Assembly: GCF_015223055.1 (NCBI RefSeq)
Contig: NZ_JADFBX010000004.1
Span: 186,001-250,000 of the forward strand
DNA length: 64,000 bases
Reading direction: 5' to 3'
Origin: Pedobacter sp. MC2016-24
Lineage (GTDB): Bacteria; Bacteroidota; Bacteroidia; Sphingobacteriales; Sphingobacteriaceae
Part shown: positions 54,543-64,000 of the stretch, piece after piece
How positions within the stretch are numbered: position 1 is the stretch's first letter
How the letters are laid out: every line of letters begins with the position of its first letter
Position numbers and translations under genes: made by a program
The notes under the pieces: model-generated
Seen by the model: only the letters and a program-made list of their open reading frames with translations
Database searches by the model: none
What the model was told of the DNA's origin: nothing

Positions 54543-55133
54543 ATGACGTATAAACAAATTTCGGATGCAGCGCTCAGCAACCTGGTAAAGGGTGGTGATT
54601 ACATGGCATTTACTGAAATTTACAATAGAAACTGGCTGGGCTTATTGCAGTATGTTTCCAAAATAGTAACCGATTTATCGGATGCCGAAGACATTGTTCA
54701 GGAAGTTTTTATCTCATTTTGGAAAAGACACAAGGAGATTGAGCTGCGGAATTTTTCTTCCTGGTTATATGCTGCTGCGCGCAAGCAAGCCTTATTTTAC
54801 TTAAGAACCAGTAATACGCGCGAGAAATACCTCAAATCACTGGCCGCATTCTTAACCGAAGTTTCAGACTCACTGAATGAGGAGTTGGATGCTAAGGAAT
54901 TGCAGGTTTTTATAGATCGGGAAATTGAAAAGCTTCCCCTAAAAATGCGTGAAGTATTTATTTTAAGTCGTAAAGAGCATCTTTCTCATAAAGAAATTGC
55001 TGAACGACTCGAAATTTCTGATAAAACAGTGAAAAAACAAATCGGCAATGTGCTGAAACATTTCCGGGGTAAAATGGACGACGAATCCATAGGCATCATT
55101 GCCGTGTTGACCATTGCCCTGTTCCGAAAATAA
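54543..55133 (+). CDS. ECF-type RNA polymerase sigma factor
   Basis: ATG 54543 is preferred over TTG 54537. The 196-residue protein has region 2 (DAEDIVQEVFISFWKRHKEIE) and region 4 (LPLKMREVFILSRKEHLSHK, then EIAERLEISDKTVKKQIGNVLK). It belongs to the class of sigma factors placed before FecR and SusC genes, which links nutrient sensing at the outer membrane to transcription. It is 63 bp ahead of fecR. Confidence 0.92.
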   Translation: MTYKQISDAALSNLVKGGDYMAFTEIYNRNWLGLLQYVSKIVTDLSDAEDIVQEVFISFWKRHKEIELRNFSSWLYAAARKQALFYLRTSNTREKYLKSLAAFLTEVSDSLNEELDAKELQVFIDREIEKLPLKMREVFILSRKEHLSHKEIAERLEISDKTVKKQIGNVLKHFRGKMDDESIGIIAVLTIALFRK

Positions 55134-55196
55134 TTTTTTTATTTTTATCTACTACCAACAGGCCCGGGCTGCAACTTGTAGATATAAAGGTTAAGT

Positions 55197-56354
55197 ATGA
55201 AGCTGAATGTAGCAGAACGGTTATTGGAAAAATACGCAGAAGGAAACTGCAGGCCAGATGAAGCCATGCTGGTGGAGCTGTGGTTTGAATCTTTGGAACC
55301 AAACCTGGTTGCAGCCGATGCTTTGGAAAGAAAACGCATTTCGGCTAAAATGAAGTTACATATCGATCGTGCTGCAGGCCGGCGATTTGGTAATTATAAA
55401 CTATTCCGGTCTCTCGCTGTAGCGGCCTCAATCGCCGTGTTAATCGGCCTTGCCTTTTATCTCTTAAAGCCGGTGCCACAAATGTCAGCTAAGCTGATTG
55501 CTTTTGCCAAGCAGGTTAAACCTGGTCGGCAGCAGGCCTATCTGACACTGGCGAATGGAAAACGTATGGTTTTAAATGACCGGGGTACAGGACTGGTAGC
55601 AGCGGAAAATGGTATTCAAATTCGCAAAACTGCTGCCGGAGAACTGATCTACAAAATATGTAAAGCTTGCCAGCCCCAGGAAAATAGCCCGGCAAAAGGT
55701 TTCAATACGATAGAAACACCCAGAGGAGGGAAATATCAGCTCCGCTTACCAGACGGTACAATGGTTTGGTTAAATGCCGGCTCCACATTTAAATACCCGC
55801 TTAATTTTGAAGGAAATAAAAGAAGTGTGGAGCTTAGTGGCGAAGCTTATTTTGAGGTGGCCAAAGATTCCCGGCATCCATTTGTGGTGCAAAGCAAGCT
55901 GCAGGAAGTTGAAGTACTTGGTACGCATTTTAATATCAGCAGCTACTACAATGAATCAAGTGTGAAAACAACTTTGCTCGAAGGCGCGGTGAAAGTACGG
56001 AGCCTTCCGGCTCTAAACGAAACTGCCGGCAAGTCTGTAACCCTAAAACCGGGACAGCAATCCGTATTAATCAAGGATCAACTGAAAGTCGGACAGATTG
56101 ATATTGAAGATGCCATTGGATGGAAACAAGGACTATTTATTTTTGATGAAGATCCGCTGGTTGAAGTGATGCACAAAATATCGCGTTGGTATGATGTAGA
56201 CATCACATTTGCTGATCCATCGTTAAAAAATACACGTTTTAGTGGCAGTATATCCAGAAACCTTAGTCTGCTGAAGGTTTTGGAGAAACTTAGCGTAACC
56301 GGAGGAATCAGGTTTTCACTGGAGCAGCGCAGCATTATCATTCGTGAAAAATAA
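55197..56354 (+). CDS. FecR-family anti-sigma factor (DUF4974 C-terminus)
   Basis: The 385-residue protein has a cytosolic N-terminus, a single membrane helix (about 70-88), the FecR domain with FNTIETPRGGKYQLRLPDGT and VWLNAGSTFKYP, and a C-terminal DUF4974 domain (about 305-380). It restrains the sigma factor and is released by a signal from the SusC-like receptor. It lies between sigma and susC. Confidence 0.92.
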   Translation: MKLNVAERLLEKYAEGNCRPDEAMLVELWFESLEPNLVAADALERKRISAKMKLHIDRAAGRRFGNYKLFRSLAVAASIAVLIGLAFYLLKPVPQMSAKLIAFAKQVKPGRQQAYLTLANGKRMVLNDRGTGLVAAENGIQIRKTAAGELIYKICKACQPQENSPAKGFNTIETPRGGKYQLRLPDGTMVWLNAGSTFKYPLNFEGNKRSVELSGEAYFEVAKDSRHPFVVQSKLQEVEVLGTHFNISSYYNESSVKTTLLEGAVKVRSLPALNETAGKSVTLKPGQQSVLIKDQLKVGQIDIEDAIGWKQGLFIFDEDPLVEVMHKISRWYDVDITFADPSLKNTRFSGSISRNLSLLKVLEKLSVTGGIRFSLEQRSIIIREK

Positions 56355-56528
56355 AAATCAATTAAACCTAAATCAATCATGAAACCAATTAGAAAACCCG
56401 CTTCTTAAGCAAAAATCGAGATCTGGAAAAGAGAACCGGGAAAGCTGCAAACAATCCCGGCAATGTTGTCCAGGTACGTTATTAACTGTGCAAACAAATT
56501 AATTACCGATTTCACCTAAACAAATCAA

Positions 56529-59500
56529 ATGTATAAAATTTCTACAAATTTTAAATGCAGGGGTATGTCCTGCCTTAAGAAAACGCTGATAATAATGAAG
56601 TTAACCACACTGGTGCTGATCACGACCATGCTTCATGTTAGTGCTGCATCTTTAGCCCAAAGACTGACACTTAAAAAGAACAACACATCTTTAAAGGAAG
56701 TTTTTAAGGAAATCCGTAAACAAACGGGTTACAATGTGTTGTGGCGTACAGATATGCTCAATACCGCTACAAAAATCAATGTGGATTTTAACCATGCCGA
56801 ACTACGCGATGTATTGAATCAATGCTTGCCTGGCAATGCCTTTGAATTTATCATTAAAGATCAAACCATCGCTATTGTGGTCAAAGCAGATCAGACGATG
56901 TTTGACCGGCTGACCAATTACCTCAATGCGATAGACATCCGCGGTAAAATCACAGATAAAGAAGGTAACGTGCTCCCGGGTGCTTCAATTCGTTTAAAAA
57001 ACGGCAATAAGGTTAGCAATACCGATTCAAATGGTATGTTCACCTTAAATCAGGTGGATCCTGATGCCATAGTGATCATCTCTTACGTTGGCTACAACAC
57101 GCGGGAACTGAGTATTAAACTGATCCAGCAAATGGGAACCATTGTGCTTCAGGAAAACGCAACCAGTCTGGGCGAAGTTGCCGTGATTTCCACAGGTTAT
57201 CAAACGTTAAAAAAATCGCAGCTCACAGGTGCTTATAGTTCTGTAAACAGAGAAACATATCAGCAAAGTGTTCCCGCCAGTGGAAATATTGTAGATAACC
57301 TGGAGGGTAGGTTATCAGGTTTGATGCTGAACATCAACCAGTCCCGGAACTCATGGGCAGATCCAGCCAATACCAGTCCTTTTGTCATCAGAGGTGTTTC
57401 TACTTTTCAGGCCATTAAAAAACCACTGATTGTTTTAAATGGCTATCCAACGGAGGTTGACATCGAGTCGATCAATCCTTATGATATCACTTCTGTAACC
57501 ATTTTGAAAGATGCAGCCTCTGCTGCAATTTATGGCGTGCGGGCATCAAATGGAGTAGTGGTCATCAATACCCGAAAAGGCACAAATGGTAAACCTAAAA
57601 TTCAATTTACAACGGCTTTAACCTTCCGGCCAAAACCTGACTACAGTAAATTAAACCTAGCCAAAGGCCGCAATTATGTCGACTTTGAAGCTGCACAAAG
57701 CTTGAACGATATCGAAAATAATTTCTATTCCAAAGACTATATCGATCAGGTAAATGGGACGTATACCCCTGTTTTCAGCATTACAGATGATTTATACAAT
57801 GGGAAAATTACGCAAGCGCAGGCGGATCAAATGTACAACGACATTGCAGCTTATGACAATACAGACGATTATAAACGTCTGTTTTTGCAAAACCAGTTGT
57901 ATCAAACTTATGATTTGAACGTCAACGGTGGTGGACCAAATTCGACTTATTTATTTGGTGTAAATCACCAGGACAATCGGGGCTCCGCTAAATTTTCGGG
58001 TTATAATAAAACGAATGTCAATTACAGGGGCACTTTCGACTTCTCTAAAACCATTGGTTTAGATCTGCAAACAACGTATTCGAATAGCAACAGCAAAAGC
58101 GTTCCCGTACCTGATTATACCTCATTTAAGCCTTATCAACACTTTCTTGATCCCGCTGGAAATGTGCTGTCAAGTTATTTTGCACCCTATAATGAAAATT
58201 ATTTTGGCTTAGGCGATAAAGATGGCACAATTGGCGCACAGAGAAATGAAGAAAACATGGCCATGGGTTTATACGACCTCATGTATTATCCATATCAGGA
58301 ATTATTTGAGTCGGGTACCAAAACCAATAGCAATCTTTATCGCGCACAGGCCAATTTAAAAGTTAACCTGCTTAGCGGGCTAAACCTGGAAATGGGTGGA
58401 GTGTTTGAAAAACAATTGATGAAGCTGACAAATTTTGCTTCTGAAAATGCTTATGAAACCCGCGTCATGCTGAACTACTTTGCCAGGCCCGATCCTTCAA
58501 CCGGCAACCCGATTTTTGGAATCCCTCAGGGCGGTGTGAATAAAACGACTGAGAGCGACATCACTGCTTATACCTTAAGGGCGCAGTTAACTTATCATAA
58601 ATTACTTTCAGGAAAGCATGATTTGTCATTTCTTGGTGGTGTTGAGCAGCGTAGAAATATCAGTTCTAGTCGGTTAAATACTGTTTTCGGTTACAATGGA
58701 AATACCCTGACCATTAAACCAACTGACTTAACCTTATTGGGCAATTACAATTATTACCCGGAATATACCGATTTACTGGTTTCAGGACTTTCGGGTTTTG
58801 TATTCGATCAAACGCAGTACAATCAGTTTTTTAATGAGATTTATACCGATGACAGATTTTTGTCCTACTATGCAAATGGGGCTTACACCTATAACGACAG
58901 GTATACCGTTACGGGTAGTTTGAGAATAGACCAGTCCAATCTTTTTGGTACGGATGAGAAGTTTCGCTATACGCCATTATGGTCTGCCGGTTTTGCCTGG
59001 AACCTGCGCAATGAAAACTTCATGAAAAACCTGAGCTGGGTTGACGAGCTGAAATTGCGTGTTGCCGCCGGATACAATGGAAATATCAAAAAAGGCAGCG
59101 GACCATTTAACCTGTTGCATAGCTCAATTAATAGTTATGTACCGAATCCTGTTGTTGGATATACGATTTTAGCACCACGTAACAATCAATTGCGTTGGGA
59201 AAAAACGTTCAACTTCAATGCTGGAATAGATGTCGGCTTGCTGCAGAACAGGTTAAGTGCTTCCGCAGATTTTTACATCAAACGGGGATCTGATATTTTT
59301 TCAGCAATCGAATCCGACCCAACCTTGGGGGTAAGCAATCTACTCACCAATAATGCATCTATTGAAAACCGGGGTATAGATTTGAGCCTGTCTTCGCTAA
59401 ACCTCAAATCCGGAAACTTTTCATGGCGGAGCCAGCTCACGGGGGCTTTCAATTCCAGTAAAGTACTGCAGGTTAAGAATACCTACAGAGGCTTTTACAA

Positions 59501-60188
59501 TTTCACCAGAGCCGGAGGTGCAGAAAATATAGCAGGTCATCCCATGAATTCGGTGCTTACACTGGATTATGCTGGCCTCAACGAACTCGGACAACCCCTG
59601 GTTAGAGATGAGCAGGGTAACCTGGTTGTGCTGAGCTTTTCACCACAGGTTGACGTTCCGCTAAGTGCGATGAAATTTGCGGGTGTAAATGATCCTAAAT
59701 ATGTGTTGGGGTTCAACAACCAGTTTAGTCTGGGAAGTTTCAGCTTATCAGCATTACTGATGTATTACGGCGGACATGTTGCACTGCTTCAGCCTCCTTC
59801 CATCTTTGATCCGCGTCCTGAAAATGGAATTCAAAACATCTGGAAACAGGCTGGCGATGAAAAAACAACAAACATACCAGGTTTTGGTGGATCTTATGGT
59901 ACACCAGAATACATCAACACCCGGGCAGGTTATCAATATGCGCAGCAATTTGTTCGTAAAATGGATTACATCGCATTGAGAAATGTGACGCTGACCTATA
60001 ATCTGAATAATCAATTTGCTCAAAAGCTGGGTTTAAGCCAAACAAAACTGATCTTCCAGGTTCAGAACCCGGCTAAATATGTGTTTAGTGGCAATGATGT
60101 AGATCCCGAAACCCTGAATTATATTTCTGGTAAAAGAGGCTTACCCGTAGTGCCATCCTATACTTTCTCCCTTTCCACAAATTTCTAG
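56529..60188 (+). CDS. SusC/RagA-type TonB-linked outer-membrane receptor
   Basis: The 1219-residue protein has a signal peptide (about 20-44), an STN domain (about 48-125; NTSLKEVFKEIRKQTGYNVL), a carboxypeptidase-like DUF4480-type domain (about 133-215), a plug with DITSVTILKDAASAAIYGVR (about 320-340) and a long beta-barrel. The STN domain implies signalling to the FecR protein upstream. With the SusD-like partner it takes up an oligomeric nutrient. The substrate is not shown. Confidence 0.93.
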   Translation: MYKISTNFKCRGMSCLKKTLIIMKLTTLVLITTMLHVSAASLAQRLTLKKNNTSLKEVFKEIRKQTGYNVLWRTDMLNTATKINVDFNHAELRDVLNQCLPGNAFEFIIKDQTIAIVVKADQTMFDRLTNYLNAIDIRGKITDKEGNVLPGASIRLKNGNKVSNTDSNGMFTLNQVDPDAIVIISYVGYNTRELSIKLIQQMGTIVLQENATSLGEVAVISTGYQTLKKSQLTGAYSSVNRETYQQSVPASGNIVDNLEGRLSGLMLNINQSRNSWADPANTSPFVIRGVSTFQAIKKPLIVLNGYPTEVDIESINPYDITSVTILKDAASAAIYGVRASNGVVVINTRKGTNGKPKIQFTTALTFRPKPDYSKLNLAKGRNYVDFEAAQSLNDIENNFYSKDYIDQVNGTYTPVFSITDDLYNGKITQAQADQMYNDIAAYDNTDDYKRLFLQNQLYQTYDLNVNGGGPNSTYLFGVNHQDNRGSAKFSGYNKTNVNYRGTFDFSKTIGLDLQTTYSNSNSKSVPVPDYTSFKPYQHFLDPAGNVLSSYFAPYNENYFGLGDKDGTIGAQRNEENMAMGLYDLMYYPYQELFESGTKTNSNLYRAQANLKVNLLSGLNLEMGGVFEKQLMKLTNFASENAYETRVMLNYFARPDPSTGNPIFGIPQGGVNKTTESDITAYTLRAQLTYHKLLSGKHDLSFLGGVEQRRNISSSRLNTVFGYNGNTLTIKPTDLTLLGNYNYYPEYTDLLVSGLSGFVFDQTQYNQFFNEIYTDDRFLSYYANGAYTYNDRYTVTGSLRIDQSNLFGTDEKFRYTPLWSAGFAWNLRNENFMKNLSWVDELKLRVAAGYNGNIKKGSGPFNLLHSSINSYVPNPVVGYTILAPRNNQLRWEKTFNFNAGIDVGLLQNRLSASADFYIKRGSDIFSAIESDPTLGVSNLLTNNASIENRGIDLSLSSLNLKSGNFSWRSQLTGAFNSSKVLQVKNTYRGFYNFTRAGGAENIAGHPMNSVLTLDYAGLNELGQPLVRDEQGNLVVLSFSPQVDVPLSAMKFAGVNDPKYVLGFNNQFSLGSFSLSALLMYYGGHVALLQPPSIFDPRPENGIQNIWKQAGDEKTTNIPGFGGSYGTPEYINTRAGYQYAQQFVRKMDYIALRNVTLTYNLNNQFAQKLGLSQTKLIFQVQNPAKYVFSGNDVDPETLNYISGKRGLPVVPSYTFSLSTNF

Positions 60189-60211
60189 TACCGAGTCAAA
60201 AACCGAAAGCA

Positions 60212-61558
60212 ATGAAAATAACCAAATTAATATATACCCTGGCCATTCCGGCCATATTAACTGTGTCCTGCAAAAAGTTTTTAGATGTAAAGCCTAAAGG
60301 TGTCATCATTGCAGAAACCATTCAAGATTATCAGGCGGTTTTAAATTCAGAAACCGTACTCAATCCTTTTGGATTAAATACCCCAATTGTATTTCCCACA
60401 GATGACATCAATGATGCTACTTTCAGTTTGCAAAGCCAGACTTCGCCTAAAGGAAATATCTATTTCTGGACAGCGTACATCAATAACAGCAGCATCAGAC
60501 CTGATCTCTGGGCTGATCTGTATAGCCAGATTGCAAACCTGAACGTTGTTACTGAAGGTGTATTGTCAGCAACGGATGGCACTGAAAAGCAAAAAAAGCA
60601 ATTGTATGCTGAAGCTATGGTTGCCAAAACATTTAATTACCTCCATCTATTGTCGTTTTTCGCACCTGCTTATAACCCGGCTAATGCGAATGTAGATTAC
60701 GGTGTGCCCTATATCACCAGTACCGATGTGAGCAACTCGGTACCTGCAAGGGGATCTTTAAAGTCTTGTTATGATCAGCTCATTCAGGATTTGGTTGGTG
60801 CGGTACAGGATTTACCGGAAAACAACATCAACAATACCCGCGTTACAAAAAATGCGGCTTATGGGATGCTGGCGCGAATTTACATGTGCATGGGCGATTA
60901 CAACAATGCGGATAAATATACAGACCTGGTTTTAAATTCCGGTAAGGCCCTAATAATCGACTACAATGATTATTCAGGGGCACAATTGCCAGCTACAAAC
61001 AGCAGTCCCGAAGAACTGTGGGTTAGGTATGCCAACAACTCATCTTTTAGATATGCCGATGAACTCTTAGCGAAATATGACCTCAATACCGATTTGCGGA
61101 TTAAGTTCTTATCGATAAAAAAAGCAGATGGCACTTATAACTATGGTTTGCAGTCATACAACCCCAACCGTGGCATTACCTATGCAGAAATTTATCTCAA
61201 CAAGGCCGAGTGTCTGGCGCGCGCTGGTAAAATAGGCGAGGCATTGGATATTGTAAACAACACGATACGTAAAAACAGAATTGAAAGCACAGCTTATACT
61301 GCATTGACGGCCACAAATACAGAATCGACTATTCAATTGGTGTTGGCAGAAAGAAGGCGTGAGCTTGCTTTTAAAGGCCTACGCTGGATTGATATGAAAC
61401 GTTTAGATCAGGAGGGCAGAATGCCCGCTGTAAAGCGTATAGCGAAGGATGGAATTACCGTATTGACCACACTTGAACCGAAAAGTAAAGCTTACACTTT
61501 CCAGATCCCATTGATGGTTCAAAGCTTTAATCCAAATATGCCTTTAAACCAAAGATAA
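60212..61558 (+). CDS. SusD/RagB-type outer-membrane lipoprotein
   Basis: The 448-residue lipoprotein has a lipobox (TVSC) and the SusD start KKFLDVKPKGVI. LVLAERRRELAFKGLRWIDMKRL and QIPLMVQSFNPNMPLNQ at the end are typical of RagB/SusD. It binds the substrate over the SusC channel. It is 23 bp after susC. Confidence 0.92.
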   Translation: MKITKLIYTLAIPAILTVSCKKFLDVKPKGVIIAETIQDYQAVLNSETVLNPFGLNTPIVFPTDDINDATFSLQSQTSPKGNIYFWTAYINNSSIRPDLWADLYSQIANLNVVTEGVLSATDGTEKQKKQLYAEAMVAKTFNYLHLLSFFAPAYNPANANVDYGVPYITSTDVSNSVPARGSLKSCYDQLIQDLVGAVQDLPENNINNTRVTKNAAYGMLARIYMCMGDYNNADKYTDLVLNSGKALIIDYNDYSGAQLPATNSSPEELWVRYANNSSFRYADELLAKYDLNTDLRIKFLSIKKADGTYNYGLQSYNPNRGITYAEIYLNKAECLARAGKIGEALDIVNNTIRKNRIESTAYTALTATNTESTIQLVLAERRRELAFKGLRWIDMKRLDQEGRMPAVKRIAKDGITVLTTLEPKSKAYTFQIPLMVQSFNPNMPLNQR

Positions 61559-61585
61559 GATCAATTACACTTATACAATTTATAT

Positions 61586-62821
61586 ATGAAAACCATGAAA
61601 ATAAGATGGACAGGCCTCGCCCTGGCCTGTTTTTTACCTGCATTGGGAATGGCACAGTCTGCATTTACCATTTCCGGAAAAATTGGGAAGCTAAACGCAC
61701 CCGCTAAAATATATTACAGCTATTATTTGTACGACAAGCAAAAAATGGTGAGAGATTCTGTAGCCTTAAAAAATGGTACTTTCAGGTTGAAAGGAATCCA
61801 GGTTAAAGAACCATTAACGGTAGAAATGGTTTTGAGTCATGATGGCGCCAATTTGTCTACACTCATGAACAGATCCTTTAAAATGGATGAAACCCTGGAC
61901 CATATGGATAAACTCAGTATTTATGTAGAGCATGGAAATCAGGTAATTACTGCTGCAGATTCCATCTCCAAATCCGTAATTTCACCTTCAAAAATCGAGT
62001 TGGAAAGACGCTTTTTTGCCAGTTTTATAAAAAAATCAAAAGATAAAATGCAGGCTTTAAATGAGGAATGGACAAACCTTTCTAAGGCAAAGCAAAAAGG
62101 GGAGATCATTGACCAGTCGCGCTACATGCAAACATTATATGCACTGTTTGATGCGGAAAAGGAATACACTGGACAATGCATTGATTTCGCTAAAAAATAC
62201 CCTTCAAAATATTACGCAGGAGTAGCATTAAGATCTGTGTTTACCGGAGCTGATGGACGTTCAGGGAGGATAGAAGATGAACGGCTTTATCAAGATGCGC
62301 AGGATGTTAAAGTGGCTTACGCCGGACTGACGCCGGCCATTAAAAAACTACGTCCGGCCGAAGCTGTTAAATTCAGCTATACTGAAATTCTGGAAGCAAA
62401 ACGGGCAAATGTAAAAGCTACAAACTTTGTACAACATACGGCAGATGGCAAAGCTGTTGGTTTGAATGATTACAGGGGCAAATATGTATTTGTCGATTTT
62501 TGGGCTTCCTGGTGCGGGCCATGCCGTGGTGAAAATCCAAATGTATTGAGGGCGTATCATATGTATAAGCCTGCGGGACTGGAAATACTTGGGGTTTCTT
62601 TTGATGATAAAAAAGAGGCCTGGTTAAAAGCTGTTGAAGAGGATGGCATGCCCTGGACACAAATCAGTGCATTGAAGGGTTTTGAAAATGAAGCTGCGAA
62701 GATTTATAACATTCAGGGTATTCCTTCAAGTTTGCTGATCAGTCCTGAAGGTAAAATTATCGCTTACAACCTCAGAGGTCAAAATCTGGAAAAGAAACTT
62801 GCAGAGATTTTTAAAAAATAA
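61586..62821 (+). CDS. TlpA-like thioredoxin with DUF4369
   Basis: The 411-residue protein has a signal peptide, a DUF4369 N-terminal part (about 25-110; SGKIGKLNAPAKIYYSYY) and a C-terminal thioredoxin domain with FWASWCGPCRGE. The CxxC is intact. The cis-Pro is in GIPSSLLISP. It acts as a periplasmic thiol reductase and is placed next to SusCD in many Bacteroidota loci. Start could also be the ATG nine bases later. Confidence 0.88.
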   Translation: MKTMKIRWTGLALACFLPALGMAQSAFTISGKIGKLNAPAKIYYSYYLYDKQKMVRDSVALKNGTFRLKGIQVKEPLTVEMVLSHDGANLSTLMNRSFKMDETLDHMDKLSIYVEHGNQVITAADSISKSVISPSKIELERRFFASFIKKSKDKMQALNEEWTNLSKAKQKGEIIDQSRYMQTLYALFDAEKEYTGQCIDFAKKYPSKYYAGVALRSVFTGADGRSGRIEDERLYQDAQDVKVAYAGLTPAIKKLRPAEAVKFSYTEILEAKRANVKATNFVQHTADGKAVGLNDYRGKYVFVDFWASWCGPCRGENPNVLRAYHMYKPAGLEILGVSFDDKKEAWLKAVEEDGMPWTQISALKGFENEAAKIYNIQGIPSSLLISPEGKIIAYNLRGQNLEKKLAEIFKK

Positions 62822-62826
62822 TTGCC

Positions 62827-62881
62827 AGCTTGTATGATACATTCGTCATAATTTCGGAATGATGAATGTATCATACAAGCT
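62827..62881. terminator. long inverted repeat between convergent genes
   Basis: AGCTTGTATGATACATTC pairs with GAATGTATCATACAAGCT, 18 bp with no mismatch; inner TCAT and ATGA extend the stem around a 9-10 base loop. It lies between the TlpA-like gene and the response regulator and can act on both strands. Confidence 0.7.
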
Positions 62882-62887
62882 GTTATG

Positions 62888-63295
62888 TTACACCGAATAT
62901 TGTACAAGCAGATCCTTCAATTCCTTCAAAAACAATGGTTTTTTCAACAACCGGATCACAAACGGATTGGCCTGTGCCCGTTGAATATCCCCAAAATCCA
63001 GGGTAGAGGAGAGGATCGCAACCAAACATTTATCTGTAAACTGGGTTGGCAGTTTCTTATATCTTTCTAAAAAATCAAAACCATCCATGTCTGGCATCTG
63101 AATATCCAGTAAAATAAAATCTGGCAGAAGGCTTTCGTTATTTAAATTTTGGTGGATATAGGTAAGTCCTGATTCTGCCGATTGGCAAAGCACTATTTCT
63201 TCAAATAATTTAGAAATTTCAATGATTTTAGAATTGATTTTTAAGTCAACTTCATTGTCATCGATTAACAATACTGTCTTCTTTTTACTTAGCAT
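62888..63295 (-). CDS. single-domain response regulator
   Basis: The 135-residue protein is a receiver domain only: LLIDDNEVDLK at the N-terminus, phospho-Asp in FILLDIQMPDMDG, and LKKPL for the conserved Lys. It has no output domain. It overlaps the kinase gene by 11 bases and is translated with it. Confidence 0.88.
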   Translation of the reverse strand: MLSKKKTVLLIDDNEVDLKINSKIIEISKLFEEIVLCQSAESGLTYIHQNLNNESLLPDFILLDIQMPDMDGFDFLERYKKLPTQFTDKCLVAILSSTLDFGDIQRAQANPFVIRLLKKPLFLKELKDLLVQYSV

Positions 63296-64000
63296 TTGGG
63301 ATGGTTATTTTAAAAGTAGTGCCCTCAGCAAGATCTGAACTCACAGCAATTTTTCCATTAATTTTATTCAAGGCTTCCTTCACAATGAATAGCCCTAATC
63401 CACTACCATGATTAACTTTACTTTTGAAAAACTGGGTGAATATTTTTTCGAGATGCTCATTGAGTATCCCCATACCATTGTCACTGATCGAGATTTCTGC
63501 TTCCGCTGGATTCACAGCGATGGTGATGTCCACTCTTTTATCTGTAGCGCCCTCTTTCTGATATTTAATTGCATTGGAAATCAGATTTCCCAAAATAACC
63601 TCGATCCTGAAAACATCTCCAAAAAATGGTTCTGATTGATCTATCGTTACATTAAACCTGGTCTCTTTATCACTATAAGAATACAGATCAATAAGCTCTC
63701 TGACCAGTTTACGGAATTCAATGGGTGTATGTTCAGAAATAGTTTTGTTGTTTTTGTAATACTGTAGCGTTTTTTGGATGTAATAATCCAGCTTATTGGA
63801 ACAAGTTTCAATAAGGCCCCAGTATTCTCCACTGGATTCGAATAAGGATTCCATTTTTACCAGGTTGACAATTCCCATGACAGACACCAATGGCGCCCTG
63901 AGTTCATGTGAAATGCTGTAAATGAACCTGTTTAGCTCATCGTTTGTTTTTTCCAGTTCTGCAACTTTATTTCTGAGATCTATTTTTGCTTTATACGCAT
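63285..64000 (-). CDS. sensor histidine kinase (partial, N-terminus outside window)
   Basis: The frame is open to base 64000; the visible C-terminal part of about 238 residues begins with a coiled coil (NKVAELEKTNDELNRFIYS) and HisKA with SISHELRAPLVSVMG. HATPase follows with LGNLISNAIKYQKEG, SDNGMGI and HGSGLGLFIVKEAL. The start codon lies beyond the window. It pairs with the single-domain response regulator downstream. Confidence 0.88.
   Translation of the reverse strand, partial: AYKAKIDLRNKVAELEKTNDELNRFIYSISHELRAPLVSVMGIVNLVKMESLFESSGEYWGLIETCSNKLDYYIQKTLQYYKNNKTISEHTPIEFRKLVRELIDLYSYSDKETRFNVTIDQSEPFFGDVFRIEVILGNLISNAIKYQKEGATDKRVDITIAVNPAEAEISISDNGMGILNEHLEKIFTQFFKSKVNHGSGLGLFIVKEALNKINGKIAVSSDLAEGTTFKITIPNAK

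Noticed and set aside
1..64000. CRISPR array, rRNA genes, complete IS element, integrase
   Set aside because: No regularly spaced repeats, rRNA signature, transposase or recombinase were found on either strand.

Overview
The window looks like chromosome from a Bacteroidota species, most likely Sphingobacteriaceae and close to Pedobacter. The evidence is a SusC/SusD pair with an ECF sigma factor and a FecR anti-sigma factor, a DUF5777 beta-barrel, many lipoproteins, LytS/LytTR signalling, a promoter close to the Bacteroidota TTTG / TAnnTTTG form, and start codons that rarely have a Shine-Dalgarno sequence. Genus is inferred from gene content only.

Positions 1 to about 20.8 kb form an accessory, defence-island-like region of mixed orientation. 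It opens with a cut-off class III cyclase-fold protein facing a small membrane-anchored coiled-coil protein. Then come two orphan membrane proteins, a DUF6119 (TIGR04141) protein, a tRNA-like 3' fragment, a DUF4238 plus SEC-C protein and a PD-(D/E)XK-like protein. From 10.6 to 17 kb there is a block of genes typical of Bacteroidota plasmids and conjugative elements: a zinc-ribbon protein, a PUR-alpha/RadC-N fusion, DUF932, several small hypotheticals and an excisionase-like HTH protein. No integrase, relaxase or transfer gene is visible. The block carries a strikingly branched inverted repeat at 11873-11954. A channel-like membrane protein with a non-canonical filter, an Mrr-like nuclease facing a HEPN-like protein, and a broken YhcG (DUF1016) gene close the region.

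Positions 21.0-25.3 kb hold an NAD module: an NrtR-type Nudix regulator, two palindromic operators, PRPP synthetase, nicotinamide phosphoribosyltransferase, a NADAR protein and a macrodomain protein. Together they would rebuild NAD from nicotinamide and handle ADP-ribose products. A 63-bp repeat with one mismatch lies on both sides of the stretch that contains this module (20922 and 26101).

Positions 25.3-53.5 kb are mostly ordinary chromosome. They hold DinB-like proteins, a membrane-bound winged-helix regulator, a hybrid histidine kinase, and a LytS/LytTR pair followed by a secreted PLC/P1-like protein with 21-bp-spaced direct repeats in its promoter region. Next are an ECF sigma/barrel pair, a lipoprotein/cytochrome c/YceI/DUF5777 operon, a GH51 arabinofuranosidase and a MocR regulator facing a short biotin operon (ferritin-like protein, bioD, bioB). 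The stretch ends with an ABC-F protein, an amino acid permease and a fluoride-type ClC transporter preceded by a fluoride riboswitch.

Positions 53.6-64 kb carry a PAS protein, a sigma/FecR/SusC/SusD/TlpA-like uptake locus, and a response regulator with a histidine kinase that runs off the window end.
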